56,914 nt of DNA from Fidelibacterota bacterium (GCA_020354025.1 CP070638.1:906960-963873), one strand, 5' to 3'; positions 40,636 through 50,172 are shown, counted from the first letter of the stretch. Notes: generated by a model not told the origin, from the sequence alone. Program-made: numbers and translations.

Positions 40636-41805
40636 ATGGCTGGAATCCGTAATGGATGGTGGCATCTTCAGGTGATCACTCTAATGTGCCTATGTCCACT
40701 GGCATGTGCCCAGAGCAATGCTCAGCCTGAGAAAGTACACCGACTATGCTATATTCAGCGATCTCAGGAATGGTACGTAAAGCAGGCGAATCTATGGAAA
40801 CTGGAAATCGAGAAGAACCAGGGAAACGAGGAAGCGTGGTACAATTACTTTTTCGCTAGTCGGTACGCCAATCTCTTTGGCAAGGCGCCAAACCGAGAAA
40901 CGATTATGGACTCTATTATCCAGGCGATGGGCCGAACAATACCCGGTTCATACGTGTATCCCTACATCCAGTACTACAATTACGGTAATGAATACTTCGA
41001 TGAACTTCAAAAAGCCTATCGGATCAATCCAGATGCTCCCGAGATCCACTGGGAAATGGTACGGTACCATAAACTGACTGGGAACGATCAGAAAGCGAAA
41101 GAGTTCTGTGAGAAGCTATATCAGAGTAAGGATATTTCAACGGGTATTTACGAGTTGAATTACAACATCCTTAATTCAACTCGCCCCAACGCAATTCTTT
41201 TCACCAACGGTGATAACGACACCTATCCCGCCTGGGTGCTTCAAGAGGCGAAAGGAGTTCGCAGGGATGTCCTGGTCTTGAACGTTCACGGGATATTTAG
41301 CGATCGGAAATACTTGGAGGTGAGTCTGAAAAATAGGGAGCTAAAACCCGATCTGGACGAGCTACCCGACACGAACCTGTCCTCCTTCCTTCATATACTG
41401 ATTCAAACAATTCATCGTAAATATCCAGATATCCCTATCCATGTAGCGAGCACTGTCTACCAGGACTATTACCGGGACTTCGAGGACAGACTGTATTTGG
41501 TTGGGCTGGGCTATGCCTATAGCGAGGAACCATTCGAGTCAATCCCGTTCCTCGTGAAAAACCTCTCAGCTAATCTCCGTTTGGACTATCTGGACTACGA
41601 CTGGTACAGTGAGCAGCACGTATCTGCACCCCTGGTAGAGCAATTGAACTTGTTATATATCGATCCATTCTTAAAGTACGCCGAACATTTGGGGACCGAG
41701 GGCAATCGAGAGGAGGCACTTCTGTGGAGAGATCGAGCCCTGGTTCTTGCCGAAAAGGCTGGTGATAGCGAATTGATAGAGCGCTGTAGTAAGGCCACCT
41801 ATTAA
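40636..41805 (+). CDS. Secreted protein with DUF2723-type C-terminal module, function unknown
   Basis: About 389 residues. I prefer ATG at 40636 because GGAGAG lies 7 nt upstream and a signal sequence follows ([16 protein letters not shown]); ATGs at 40585 and 40621 are alternatives. Residues about 40-160 look helical and TPR-like ([30 protein letters not shown]). Residues about 170-200, [19 protein letters not shown] then RRDVLVLNV, resemble the soluble tail of Bacteroidota DUF2723 (TMEM260-like glycosyltransferase) proteins. Here that tail occurs without the membrane transferase part. Cleavage or lipidation near PLAC is uncertain. Confidence 0.65.
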   Translation: MAGIRNGWWHLQVITLMCLCPLACAQSNAQPEKVHRLCYIQRSQEWYVKQANLWKLEIEKNQGNEEAWYNYFFASRYANLFGKAPNRETIMDSIIQAMGRTIPGSYVYPYIQYYNYGNEYFDELQKAYRINPDAPEIHWEMVRYHKLTGNDQKAKEFCEKLYQSKDISTGIYELNYNILNSTRPNAILFTNGDNDTYPAWVLQEAKGVRRDVLVLNVHGIFSDRKYLEVSLKNRELKPDLDELPDTNLSSFLHILIQTIHRKYPDIPIHVASTVYQDYYRDFEDRLYLVGLGYAYSEEPFESIPFLVKNLSANLRLDYLDYDWYSEQHVSAPLVEQLNLLYIDPFLKYAEHLGTEGNREEALLWRDRALVLAEKAGDSELIERCSKATY

Positions 41806-41855
41806 TCTACAGTAGCCAACTATTGCTCCAAAATCCCTTTCAGCCTTGGCTCTGA

Positions 41856-43373
41856 TTAGCTAATTGCTTGAAGTTCTAGCTTCTCTGTGGCAGCAGTACC
41901 GCCAGTAGCATCAACAGTGACAAGTTTATAGGCATGAGCGTTCTGGTCAGACAATTTATCTTCGAAAGCAAAAGGCTTCTTGGTAGTCTGCGGCTGATGT
42001 TGCACTTGAGCGATTTTATCGCCATCACGCCAAATGTCATACTGTTGGATTGGCGCCTTCCCGGCGTATGCTGTCTGCCAGGTAAGCCGCGCTATCCGTT
42101 GATCATCACGCATTTGTTGGCTGACAGCCGGTTCTCGGGGCGGACTCAACGGCTCAATGGGAATCTGGAAGTAATTGGTTTTTCCATCTTTGATAGAGCT
42201 CGCCATCTCCTCAACATCCTGACGACCGGACTCACCAAGACCATCAGGTCGTATCTGTGCAGCTGAAAGGTTCTGCTCCAACTGACATTGAGCTGGCTCA
42301 TCATCGATCTGGCCGATACCGATAATTGCCGTACTTATACCAGGAGTTGTTAATGAGTATTCGATCAAGGGACGACTTGGCAGTTTGGGATCGCCAACAG
42401 TTCGTACGACGTGTTCCGGAGCTCTGGACCAGACCGGTTCTTTCGTATACATCGCTCCGTCAGCGAAAACCTTCATGGCGATTATGCCCATATTTTTCGC
42501 TGTCGCCACCGGAATTGCATTGTGCTGCATATTGAAGTTCAGACGATCATTTGCGTTAATGGCGACGAGCATCCCGCCCAACTGGCCGTGTTCGTCGCGC
42601 TGTAGCATCTCCATCTGGACTGGGGGTGAGTGGTGGCCCGAAAATCCTATGTGTCGGATCAGCTGCTCCTCTTTGGGATTTAATCCGGTACGGTTGGTCC
42701 CATCGCGGTAGTCGAGCAGGGCAGCAAAGGCACCAATCCGTTCAGCACTTGGGTCCGGCTCATCAAAGCCCTCGTATGCTGCGTCTACATCTCTCATGCT
42801 TGTTATATTGTGCATCAGCATCATGTCCACATATGCACCTCGGGGATAATCACCGCGCCCATCACCAAATATTTGTGACAGGGTACGCTTCAGGTCATCG
42901 ATAGCACCTGATCCTTCTGGACCATTGGTGTAGTTAAAAAGACCTTCCTGGCCGAATCCACCTTTTGCGTAGCGTAATCCCGTCTTGCTTGTCAGGAATA
43001 TTGAACGGCGTTTCCCCTCATCATAGCCGGGTTGCCCAGGTATCAGATCCAATTCGTTGAAGGCCTTACCAAAATTCGATTGGCTGGGACCGTAGAGATT
43101 CGAGGTATCAAAGTAGTTGATGCCCAGTTTGAATGCCTTGAGAATAATTTGCACCGGATCGACGTCGGAAGGTGTCCATTGAACCGAAGCCTGACCCCCA
43201 AGGCCCAAGGTTGTGACCTCGAAGTCGAGTCCACCAAAACTCCGTTTCATCGGCTTCTTCACGCCAACTTTGCCGCAATTCAAGTAGGGAGCAAATGAAA
43301 GTCCCACCGCAACTGTCGCCGAAGCTCTTAAAAAACTCCGCCTGGAAATACCATGTTCAACTTGGCGAGCCAT
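41856..43373 (-). CDS. Tat-exported aldo/keto reductase with Fn3-like C-terminal domain
   Basis: 505 residues. The twin-arginine signal SRRSFLRAS (10-18) is followed by a hydrophobic stretch. The aldo/keto reductase barrel spans about 40-385: GINYFDTSNLYG carries the catalytic Asp and Tyr, SKTGLRYAKG the Lys, and IGFSGHHSP the His. The last about 90 residues (ARLTWQTAYAGKAPIQQYDIWRD) resemble a fibronectin type III domain. Export of a folded NAD(P)-family enzyme suggests a tightly bound cofactor or an altered reaction on sugars. GAGAGGAGG lies just upstream of the ATG. It converges on the preceding gene. Confidence 0.85.
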   Translation of the reverse strand: MARQVEHGISRRSFLRASATVAVGLSFAPYLNCGKVGVKKPMKRSFGGLDFEVTTLGLGGQASVQWTPSDVDPVQIILKAFKLGINYFDTSNLYGPSQSNFGKAFNELDLIPGQPGYDEGKRRSIFLTSKTGLRYAKGGFGQEGLFNYTNGPEGSGAIDDLKRTLSQIFGDGRGDYPRGAYVDMMLMHNITSMRDVDAAYEGFDEPDPSAERIGAFAALLDYRDGTNRTGLNPKEEQLIRHIGFSGHHSPPVQMEMLQRDEHGQLGGMLVAINANDRLNFNMQHNAIPVATAKNMGIIAMKVFADGAMYTKEPVWSRAPEHVVRTVGDPKLPSRPLIEYSLTTPGISTAIIGIGQIDDEPAQCQLEQNLSAAQIRPDGLGESGRQDVEEMASSIKDGKTNYFQIPIEPLSPPREPAVSQQMRDDQRIARLTWQTAYAGKAPIQQYDIWRDGDKIAQVQHQPQTTKKPFAFEDKLSDQNAHAYKLVTVDATGGTAATEKLELQAIS

Positions 43374-43863
43374 AACAATCCTCCTCTCAAATTATTGCTG
43401 TTGCATTGCCTCTCACAGGCAACCTCTTGCCCTCAGGAGGGTATCTCTTAAGGTCAATTGACCGACCCCCAATCATTGGCCTAATCGTAAGTTAGGCTAT
43501 TTGAGCAGATGTTGCTATCACTAGGTGCCCCATGTCAACCAGGATGCTTTTTCCCCGTCGCAGGCCGGGCCGCTGTTTAGATGATCCAGTGGAATAATTA
43601 TGCAAGTTTACCAACGGTGGCTGGTGATGGTCGATTTTATCGAGGGCAATTGATGATAATAGGGAACGGATCATGTCATATATCCATAACACGCTGGAGG
43701 TAGTAAAACCTTGGGAAGTTCAAATGCTTCTTTTATTTTCAGATCCCACGAGCTCAAATTATAATGATGATGTATGCTGGACAGTATAGCCACACAATGC
43801 TCAGCGCGAGTGGCGGCTCATACTCAGCATTGATGCCACATAATAATTAAACGGAAAAAAATA
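43374..43863. other. Divergent intergenic region with palindromes
   Basis: 490 nt between the leftward Tat-reductase gene and the rightward nitrilase gene. It contains a perfect 12-nt palindrome (43452-43463) and a hairpin GCCTAA-n7-TTAGGC (43479-43497). The frame on the minus strand at 43492-43692 (66 codons) has no recognisable family and no ribosome site; it may be a gene remnant. Confidence 0.4.
43452..43463. promoter_or_regulatory. Perfect palindrome GGTCAATTGACC, candidate operator
   Basis: GGTCAATTGACC is its own reverse complement over 12 bases and lies about 80 nt upstream of the aldo/keto reductase start. A dimeric repressor site is a plausible reading. No regulator is encoded nearby. 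Confidence 0.35.
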
Positions 43864-44832
43864 ATGAAAAAAGTCCGGGTAGCTTCAGTTCAATTCAATC
43901 ATGCTCCAGGGGATAAGCAATATAATCTAAGCAGGATCCGACACTTCTGTGAGATAGCAGCAGGCGAAAAAGTGAAACTGATATCCTTCCCTGAGATGTG
44001 TATCACAGGATATTGGCATGTGAGAAAATTGAGCAGAAACCAAATCCATGAACTCGCAGAAAACGTTGAAGACGGCCCTTCAATATTGGCACTCAAGGAA
44101 TTATCAAAAGAATTGGAGATGGTGATTGGTGCAGGACTTATTGAGAATTCAAATGATAACAAGCTATTTAATACCTATGCTGTTGTCATGCCCGATGGCC
44201 GTATAGAGAGCCACCGGAAACTTAATTGTTTTATAAGCAAACATATGGACAGTGGTGATAGCTATACCGTCTTCGAATCCCCGTTGGGATTCAAAGTCGG
44301 AGTTTTGACGTGTTGGGATAATAATCTCATAGAGAATGTTCGTATTATAGCCTTAAAAGGAGCAGATATTCTTTTAGCGCCCCATCAAACCGGAGGATGC
44401 AAATCGCCAAGCCCTCATGCAATGGGACCTATAGATCCGGAGCTATGGATAAGGAGAAGGGAAGAGCCAGCCCGGATCGAAGCCGAATTTCGTGGTCCGA
44501 AAGGAAGAGAATGGCTGATGCGATGGTTGCCTTCGCGGGCACACGATAATGGCCTTTTTATCGTATTCAGCAATGGTGTGGGTATAGATGACGATGAAGT
44601 CAGAACAGGGAATGCAATGATCATTGATTGTTATGGTAGAATCCTGAATGAGACCTGGAAAGCCGAAGATGCTATCGTAATAACAGATATAGATTTAAGT
44701 CTGCTTGAAATGTGTACAGGACGCCGCTGGATTCGCGGGCGAAGGCCAGAACTATATAATACCCTGGTTGAAAAAACGGGAAATGAATTAGATCCAAGGG
44801 CAGTAAAGTTTTCTGAACAGCCAACCGAATAA
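43864..44832 (+). CDS. Nitrilase-superfamily carbon-nitrogen hydrolase
   Basis: 322 residues without a signal peptide, so cytoplasmic. The catalytic triad is Glu44 (SFPEMCITGYW), Lys119 (SHRKLNCF) and Cys150 (VLTCWDNNLIEN). The family hydrolyses amides, nitriles or carbamyl groups. The N-terminus KVRVASVQFNHAPGD is typical, and the length is within the aliphatic amidase/N-carbamoylase range. The substrate is unknown. It is a single gene flanked by long gaps. The ribosome site is weak (ACGGAAAAAA). Confidence 0.87.
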   Translation: MKKVRVASVQFNHAPGDKQYNLSRIRHFCEIAAGEKVKLISFPEMCITGYWHVRKLSRNQIHELAENVEDGPSILALKELSKELEMVIGAGLIENSNDNKLFNTYAVVMPDGRIESHRKLNCFISKHMDSGDSYTVFESPLGFKVGVLTCWDNNLIENVRIIALKGADILLAPHQTGGCKSPSPHAMGPIDPELWIRRREEPARIEAEFRGPKGREWLMRWLPSRAHDNGLFIVFSNGVGIDDDEVRTGNAMIIDCYGRILNETWKAEDAIVITDIDLSLLEMCTGRRWIRGRRPELYNTLVEKTGNELDPRAVKFSEQPTE

Positions 44833-45066
44833 CAAAGTAGTACAGCGGACACAAGGGCAATGCTTTAAATTAGTGTAGTTCATGCCAAGGCCTGAAGTCT
44901 CTTGATGCTAAATAGGCCAGAGAGTCAACAATCAGATGGATCGCAGAACTTTTTCATAAGGTTTTGCCAGCTCTCACCGTTCAGTCAGATGAAAGACAAC
45001 GGTATATTTAAATCCGGGAGTTGATAAAGGTTCGCTCGTATTAATTTAAGAATAAGGAGCACTGAT

Positions 45067-45918
45067 ATGCCCAGGATCATATTTGCTCTATGTATTGCAT
45101 TTACTGGAATATATCAACTAAATGCACAAACAAATTCAGCTTGGTTTACTGCAAGAGAACTAGCCGAAAATGTATGGCTAATTGACGACCACAATGCTGT
45201 AAATATCTATCTGATCGAGGGCCAGGACGCCTCGCTAGTCATAGATACGGGTCTGGGAGCTGCAGATCTGTTTTCACAAATAAGGGATCTCACAACCAAG
45301 CCCTTAATTGTAGTAAATACACATGCTCATCCCGATCATTCAGGAGCCAATTACCAATTTAAAAAGGTGTATGTGCATGCTGCCGATTCATCCAATGCAA
45401 GGAATTTTGGCATGCCCACACAGCAGGGTGGCGCTTCGATGATGACGGGTGGGCAAGTACCTGAAAAGGATGAATTATTTACCAGAGAGCCTATATTTAC
45501 TCGCCTTGCTCCGGTTGCCGAAGGTCATATTTTCGATCTGGGCGACCGTCGGATCCAGGTAATGGAAACACCAGGGCATACGCCTGGAGGTATTTGCTTG
45601 TTGGATATTGAAAATAAACTTCTATTTACCGGAGATAACAATAACATCCTGGTGTGGCTTTTTCTTGAAGGATGTTCGCCGTTACATGAGTACTTGGAGA
45701 CTCTGGAGAAACAAAAACAACGCTTCTCTGAATTCGATACGTTGTATCCAGGCCACGGGATTCCGGTCTCGAAGGACTTTATTAACGACCAGATTGCATG
45801 TGTGAAAGGAATCTTGGATGGCACCTGTGAATCAGAGCCATACGAGAGCTTTGCCGGTACGGCTAGCGTGTGCACTTGGGGACGTGCTAGTGTGGCCTTT
45901 GATCCTGACAATCTGTGA
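45067..45918 (+). CDS. Exported metallo-beta-lactamase-fold hydrolase
   Basis: 283 residues with a signal peptide (about 1-20, ending LNAQT). The zinc motif HAHPDHSGA sits near residue 92, with further ligands in ETPGHTPGG (about 165) and YPGHG (about 230). These are features of the MBL fold (glyoxalase II / beta-lactamase relatives). The location is periplasmic. I cannot assign a substrate. AAGGAG precedes the ATG. It stands alone between gaps of 230 and about 370 nt. Confidence 0.87.
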   Translation: MPRIIFALCIAFTGIYQLNAQTNSAWFTARELAENVWLIDDHNAVNIYLIEGQDASLVIDTGLGAADLFSQIRDLTTKPLIVVNTHAHPDHSGANYQFKKVYVHAADSSNARNFGMPTQQGGASMMTGGQVPEKDELFTREPIFTRLAPVAEGHIFDLGDRRIQVMETPGHTPGGICLLDIENKLLFTGDNNNILVWLFLEGCSPLHEYLETLEKQKQRFSEFDTLYPGHGIPVSKDFINDQIACVKGILDGTCESEPYESFAGTASVCTWGRASVAFDPDNL

Positions 45919-46290
45919 GATCGAGTCTGATATCCAGGTTTCATCACCGATACTAAATCAGGAAGATTATCGGTTCAAATACTGAGAAGCCACAGAGTCA
46001 TGCAATCGCTTAAAGCCTGCCCCGGGATTTCTACTCCCTCCCTTTCAATTGATGAAGATTGTAGGAGGGGCTATTTCATGGTTGTCGCTCGTCCATGGTT
46101 ACTCTCTTTGAGGGCAGTCTCCTCCCCTGCCTTAGGCGTGGTGCGGATTTGATCTTGGAAATACGAAATATGTCTCTTAGTTTATTAATCCTAACTGTTT
46201 ATAAAGTCTTGCATAAGTACACACTCATATCTCATGTAAATTGTCGTGGCGCATTTAAATCTCAAGATTGAGTATACAGGAGGCAAGTCT
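45919..46290. other. Intergenic region before lipoprotein pair
   Basis: About 370 nt with no plausible gene. A hairpin can be drawn from CCCTCC near 46033 to GGAGGG near 46061. At the right end AGGAGG (46278-46283) is followed 7 nt later by ATT, the proposed start of the next gene. Confidence 0.4.
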
Positions 46291-47190
46291 ATTAAACGGA
46301 ATGCACTGATTCTCACATTACTCTGCGGACTATTCCTTATAGGTGGTGGTTGCACGGCCAAGAAGAAATACGTCATCGATAAAAATGCCGCGGCTATGAA
46401 TGTCAAGTATGCCGGTGTTCGTTCCTCGGCCTACGGTATCGAGCCATTTCCTGAACCGGCTGCATGGCAAAGCGCGATGACGGACATGCAAGCCCGCTTT
46501 GTGAGTTCTGTCCCCTGTGGCATCTGGATAGTTGGTGTTATGGGTGGAAAATATACTTGCCGCCTGGAATTCCCAGCCGACGGTCGTCAAGACAGTAATA
46601 TTGTATATCTTGATTATGATAAACACGAGCGTTATCTGGACTATTTTGATGCAGAGGGGATAAAGGTCTTTCTGCAAGTAGAGCCGGCGCATGCCGATGT
46701 GACCAACCTTATTGACATTGTGTTGAACCGCTACAAGCACCATACCTGCGTGATCGGTTTCGGCGTGGACGTGGAATGGCACCGCGAGGCGGATAATCCG
46801 GATTGGGGCGTGAAAATAAGTGACACATTAGCTCGAGACTGGGAAACGCAGGTGAAAGCCCACAATCCCGATTATCAACTGTTCCTGAAGCATTGGGATC
46901 GAGACTGGATGCCGCCGTCCTACCGCGGTGATCTCATCTTTGTTGATGACAGTCAGATGCTAGAGAATTTTTATGCCATGTTGGAGGAATTTGTTGACTA
47001 TTGGTCCGGTTATTTTGAACCGAATATGGTATTCTTCCAGATCGGCTACCGTTCCGACAAGCCATGGTGGCAGAAGCTGGACGATCCACCCAGGGACATT
47101 GGCGTGGCAATTGCTCAAAATATCTCTCAGAATTGTGGCGTATTTTGGGTTGATTTCACACTACAGGAAGTTCTCCCACTCAATGAGTAA
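46291..47190 (+). CDS. Lipoprotein with glycosidase-like fold, possible ATT start
   Basis: About 299 residues. The reading frame begins at GTG (46246), but a perfect AGGAGG with 7-nt spacing lies before ATT at 46291. Starting there gives a clean lipoprotein signal (basic N-terminus, LLCGLFLIGGGC). The GTG start would put 15 hydrophilic residues ahead of it. The rest (YFDAEGIKVFLQVEPAH, VIGFGVDVEWH, LFLKHWDRDW) looks like an alternating beta/alpha barrel with acidic residues at strand ends, as in glycoside hydrolases. I do not recognise the family. It is followed 32-41 nt later by a second lipoprotein of similar flavour. Confidence 0.65.
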   Translation: MKRNALILTLLCGLFLIGGGCTAKKKYVIDKNAAAMNVKYAGVRSSAYGIEPFPEPAAWQSAMTDMQARFVSSVPCGIWIVGVMGGKYTCRLEFPADGRQDSNIVYLDYDKHERYLDYFDAEGIKVFLQVEPAHADVTNLIDIVLNRYKHHTCVIGFGVDVEWHREADNPDWGVKISDTLARDWETQVKAHNPDYQLFLKHWDRDWMPPSYRGDLIFVDDSQMLENFYAMLEEFVDYWSGYFEPNMVFFQIGYRSDKPWWQKLDDPPRDIGVAIAQNISQNCGVFWVDFTLQEVLPLNE

Positions 47191-47231
47191 GCCACGTATC
47201 TATAAGATTATAATTAACACCGGTGCCTGAG

Positions 47232-48350
47232 ATGAAAAGGATAACCAGCAACCGCCAGGCCTTGGGGATGTTCATCTTTCTCGGGCTGGTCTTTGTGACG
47301 GCGGGGTGCCGGCAGCGATCGCAACAGATCCGCAAGCATGAACAGATGATTGGTGTCAAAGTATATGCCATTGAACAAGCACCTGCAGCGCTTTTTCAAT
47401 ATTGGGATGAACTGGGTATCAATACGGTATTTGCAGCTCCATCCTTGCTGAACACGGAATTCAGGATGTCGGCTCGCGCTCACCAGATCGAAACGTTCAT
47501 CATTGTGCCGATCTTTTTCGATCCGGATACATTGCACTTAAATCCTGACCTGTATGCCGTGACCAAGGATGGAAATACGGCCGTTGAAGAGTGGGTAGAG
47601 TTCGTCTGCCCGTCCCGTAAGGAGTATCGGGAACGAAAAATAGAGACTATCAGGACGCTCATCCGGGAGCTTGATCCTGACGGATTAAGCCTGGACTTCA
47701 TCCGTCATTTTGTGTTCTGGGAGAAGGTCTATCCGGACCGTCAGCCGGAGAACATCCCGAATACTTGTTTTGATTCCCAATGCTTGCAAAAATTTCAGAT
47801 GGATCTTAATCTGTCGATACCGGATTCATTGAGCCAGGTACCTGAGATCGCCGCCTGGATCAGAGATAACTATCTGGCAGAATGGACCGAGTGGAAGTGC
47901 GGACTCATAACGGGCATGATCCGTGAAATCGTGGATGCAGCCCGTGAGATCAATCCCGGAATAAAAATAAATGTTCATGCCGTACCCTGGCGGCAGGACG
48001 ATTTCGGTAATGCCATCAGGAACGTTGTCGGACAGGATTTTTCAAAGATCGCCCCCCATGTCGATATGTTATCGCCGATGACCTATGCCCATATGGTGAA
48101 ACAAAAGCCGGAGTGGGTGAACTCTGTCGTGGAGGATCTAGCCGGAATGGTGAAATGCCGGATTATTCCCAGTATTCAAGTGAATGAGGCTTATCTCACC
48201 GAACCACTGACCGTGGCTGAGTTTGAAAAATCGCTAATAGCAGCACTGAAAAAGCCTTCATCGGGAGTCATATTTTGGTCTTGGGAACAGCTAGTTGAAA
48301 ATCCTGAAAAGATGGAAATTTTAAGGTTCGTTCTTAAAAATAATCGATAG
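47232..48350 (+). CDS. Lipoprotein with glycosyl-hydrolase-like TIM barrel
   Basis: About 372 residues from ATG at 47232; a GTG at 47223 adds three residues. A lipoprotein signal ends in FVTAGC. Residues about 45-370 look like a barrel of the putative glycosyl hydrolase (GHL10 / DUF4015-like) group: GVKVYAIEQAPAALFQYW at the start, LDPDGLSLDFIRHFVFW near the middle, DMLSPMTYAHM, and the closing GVIFWSWEQL. Asp in GLSLDFIRH could be catalytic. It probably acts on sugars at the cell surface. It is almost certainly co-transcribed with the lipoprotein upstream. Confidence 0.7.
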   Translation: MKRITSNRQALGMFIFLGLVFVTAGCRQRSQQIRKHEQMIGVKVYAIEQAPAALFQYWDELGINTVFAAPSLLNTEFRMSARAHQIETFIIVPIFFDPDTLHLNPDLYAVTKDGNTAVEEWVEFVCPSRKEYRERKIETIRTLIRELDPDGLSLDFIRHFVFWEKVYPDRQPENIPNTCFDSQCLQKFQMDLNLSIPDSLSQVPEIAAWIRDNYLAEWTEWKCGLITGMIREIVDAAREINPGIKINVHAVPWRQDDFGNAIRNVVGQDFSKIAPHVDMLSPMTYAHMVKQKPEWVNSVVEDLAGMVKCRIIPSIQVNEAYLTEPLTVAEFEKSLIAALKKPSSGVIFWSWEQLVENPEKMEILRFVLKNNR

Positions 48351-48856
48351 CGACCGTAAATAAGCTGTGCAGTTTCACCATAAATGACGGCATGTAAGTT
48401 CGCTGTGGAATATTATACACTCCGGATTTACCCCTCCTGCCGGGCGAAAAATTTAAAATGCGGAATTTCGTAGGGATTTTGTGGAATTTCGTGCCGTCCC
48501 CTGCCTCCCGACGAGTGGGGTGGCTAAAAAAATAGGGCCCAGCTGTGGTTGTTTTTAAGCGACCGGACATAAACAAGAAAAGAATATCCCTTTATCTGAT
48601 TTTACCTTGAAAGTGCTTTTATGGCTCTGTAATTTTGGCGTGAATAAAAGCGGATCATATATCAGTATACATGAGGAATCCGGCGGTACTTGCAATATTT
48701 ATAATCATTTGCTGATGATAGCTTTTCCTCACAATAATCCGACAACCCCCAGGTTCATCCGCTGTGATTTACCTCCAACACAAGTCGTCTGAAAAAGGCC
48801 TTAGCCATGCAAAGTTGGCCTATTGAGCGCAAAATCCGCTACGAGAAGGCCTCCTA
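48351..48856. other. Intergenic region between lipoproteins and redox signalling genes
   Basis: 506 nt with no credible gene. The left part holds repeat copy B. The right part (about 48600-48856) is featureless apart from GAGAAGG before the next ATG. The accessory 40-48 kb stretch ends here. Confidence 0.4.
48442..48526. repeat. Degenerate dispersed repeat, copy B
   Basis: Partner of 4933-5000. It shares GGGATTTTGTG, the preceding GAAAAAT...AAATGC.GAATTT and a later GGGGTGGCT. It lies about 90 nt after the second lipoprotein gene, so both copies sit just beyond or at a 3' gene end. Judged by eye only. Confidence 0.4.
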
Positions 48857-49213
48857 ATGATCCTCGAACAGATTGTCGCCATTCTTGATGGTGACTTCCT
48901 GACCAGGCAGAATCACCGGCAGAAGAATGTACAGACCGGGTGCGGGTGCGACCTGATGAGCGATGTCTTGGCATTCATTAAGCGTGACGCTCTCCTCTTG
49001 ACGGGCTTGACCAACACCCAGGTGATCCGAACTGCCGAGATGGCCGATATCCAGGCTGTCTGCTTCGTGCGGGGAAAAAAGCCCACCAAGGAAGTAATCG
49101 CCCTCGCCGAGGAAAAGGAGATCACACTACTGGCTACATCACTGCCATTATTCGAGGCCTGCGGTCGTTTGTATCGCAGCGGCCTGGCCGGTTGCTCTGA
49201 GTATGAAGACTAA
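48857..49213 (+). CDS. DRTGG-domain regulatory protein (first copy)
   Basis: A 118-residue single-domain protein with SDVLAFIKRDALLLTG, AVCFVRGKKPTKEVIALA and TLLATSLPLFEACGRLY. These match the DRTGG domain, a small ligand-sensing fold known from phosphotransacetylase and CBS proteins. Small DRTGG proteins recur beside HydABC/Hnd hydrogenase and NADH-oxidoreductase operons; their ligand is unknown. It is the first gene of a five-gene signalling run and is followed by CBS-HATPase after 11 nt. Confidence 0.8.
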   Translation: MILEQIVAILDGDFLTRQNHRQKNVQTGCGCDLMSDVLAFIKRDALLLTGLTNTQVIRTAEMADIQAVCFVRGKKPTKEVIALAEEKEITLLATSLPLFEACGRLYRSGLAGCSEYED

Positions 49214-49224
49214 CACTATCGCCC

Positions 49225-50172
49225 ATGGCCCGTACGAAAGAAGTTACAAGGGTTCAGGAATTAATCTATGAGATGAAGGTCGGGCAGGTCATGTCTACAG
49301 AGGTTATCACCGTTGATCTCGACAGCCAGATGAGTAACCTTCGAAATTTGCTCGGAGAGAAGCGGATCTCCGGCGTACCAGTGATGGATAACGAGCAACT
49401 GGTGGGTATGGTCAGCATCGAAGACTTCATTACTTGCCTGGCTGACCGGAATTCGGACTGTTCCGTTCGGGAGCAGATGAGTCGGGATGTCAAGACGCTC
49501 TACGATACAGACCCCTTGGTCCATGCCGTCCAGGAGTTCGAGCGCCATGGCTACGGCCGCTTCCCGGTCATCAATCGCGAGACGGGGAAGTTGGCCGGGA
49601 TCATCACTAAGGGCGATATCGTGAGGGGCCTGCTCAACAAGATGGAGATTGACTATCACGAGGAGGAAACCCAGCGCCGACTGATTGACCGTTCATTTGA
49701 GGAGATCATCACCGAGAAGACGAGATTCACTCTGCGATATGACATCGTTGGCAAAGACTTCAATCGGGCCGGTGAAACCTCCAGTAAACTGAAGGAGGCG
49801 TTAAAGCGGATGGGGATACCTCCCGATATCCTGCGCCGCGTGGCTATCGCCACCTACGAAGCAGAAATGAATACGGTCATTTATACTAGCGGCGGGAAAC
49901 TGGCCGCACGGATTACTCCCGATGAGATCGCCGTAGAGGTTCAGGATTCAGGTCCGGGCATCAAAGACATTGACAAGGCCATGAAGCCCGGCTTCTCCAC
50001 CGCTACCGACCAGGTACGGGAATTGGGCTTCGGCGCCGGTATGGGTCTGCCCAACATAAAGAAGTGCGCCGATCAGATGCAATTGGAATCCACGATAGGG
50101 GAAGGCACACGACTAAAATTCTCCGTACACATTAAAAGAAGCGAGGATCATGGAACTAACAACCATCGTTGA
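49225..50172 (+). CDS. CBS-pair protein fused to RsbW-like HATPase
   Basis: 315 residues. Two CBS domains (about 15-135: VGQVMSTEVITVDL ... REQMSRDVKTLYDTDPLVH) could sense adenine nucleotides. A HATPase domain (about 160-310) has the N-box-like YEAEMNTVIYT, DSGPGI, GFGAGMGLPNIKK and GTRLKF, as in anti-sigma-factor kinases. A histidine phosphorylation site is lacking. The architecture links energy charge to a switch protein and is known from clusters near bifurcating hydrogenases. Its end overlaps the next gene by 23 nt. Confidence 0.85.
   Translation: MARTKEVTRVQELIYEMKVGQVMSTEVITVDLDSQMSNLRNLLGEKRISGVPVMDNEQLVGMVSIEDFITCLADRNSDCSVREQMSRDVKTLYDTDPLVHAVQEFERHGYGRFPVINRETGKLAGIITKGDIVRGLLNKMEIDYHEEETQRRLIDRSFEEIITEKTRFTLRYDIVGKDFNRAGETSSKLKEALKRMGIPPDILRRVAIATYEAEMNTVIYTSGGKLAARITPDEIAVEVQDSGPGIKDIDKAMKPGFSTATDQVRELGFGAGMGLPNIKKCADQMQLESTIGEGTRLKFSVHIKRSEDHGTNNHR

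Noticed and set aside
43492-43692. Minus-strand 66-codon frame in the gap before the nitrilase gene
   Set aside because: No recognisable family, no ribosome site, and its composition is that of the intergenic region. It may be a remnant, but this cannot be supported.
45971-46000. GGTTCAAATAC resembling a tRNA T-loop
   Set aside because: No acceptor stem, anticodon arm or CCA end can be placed around it.
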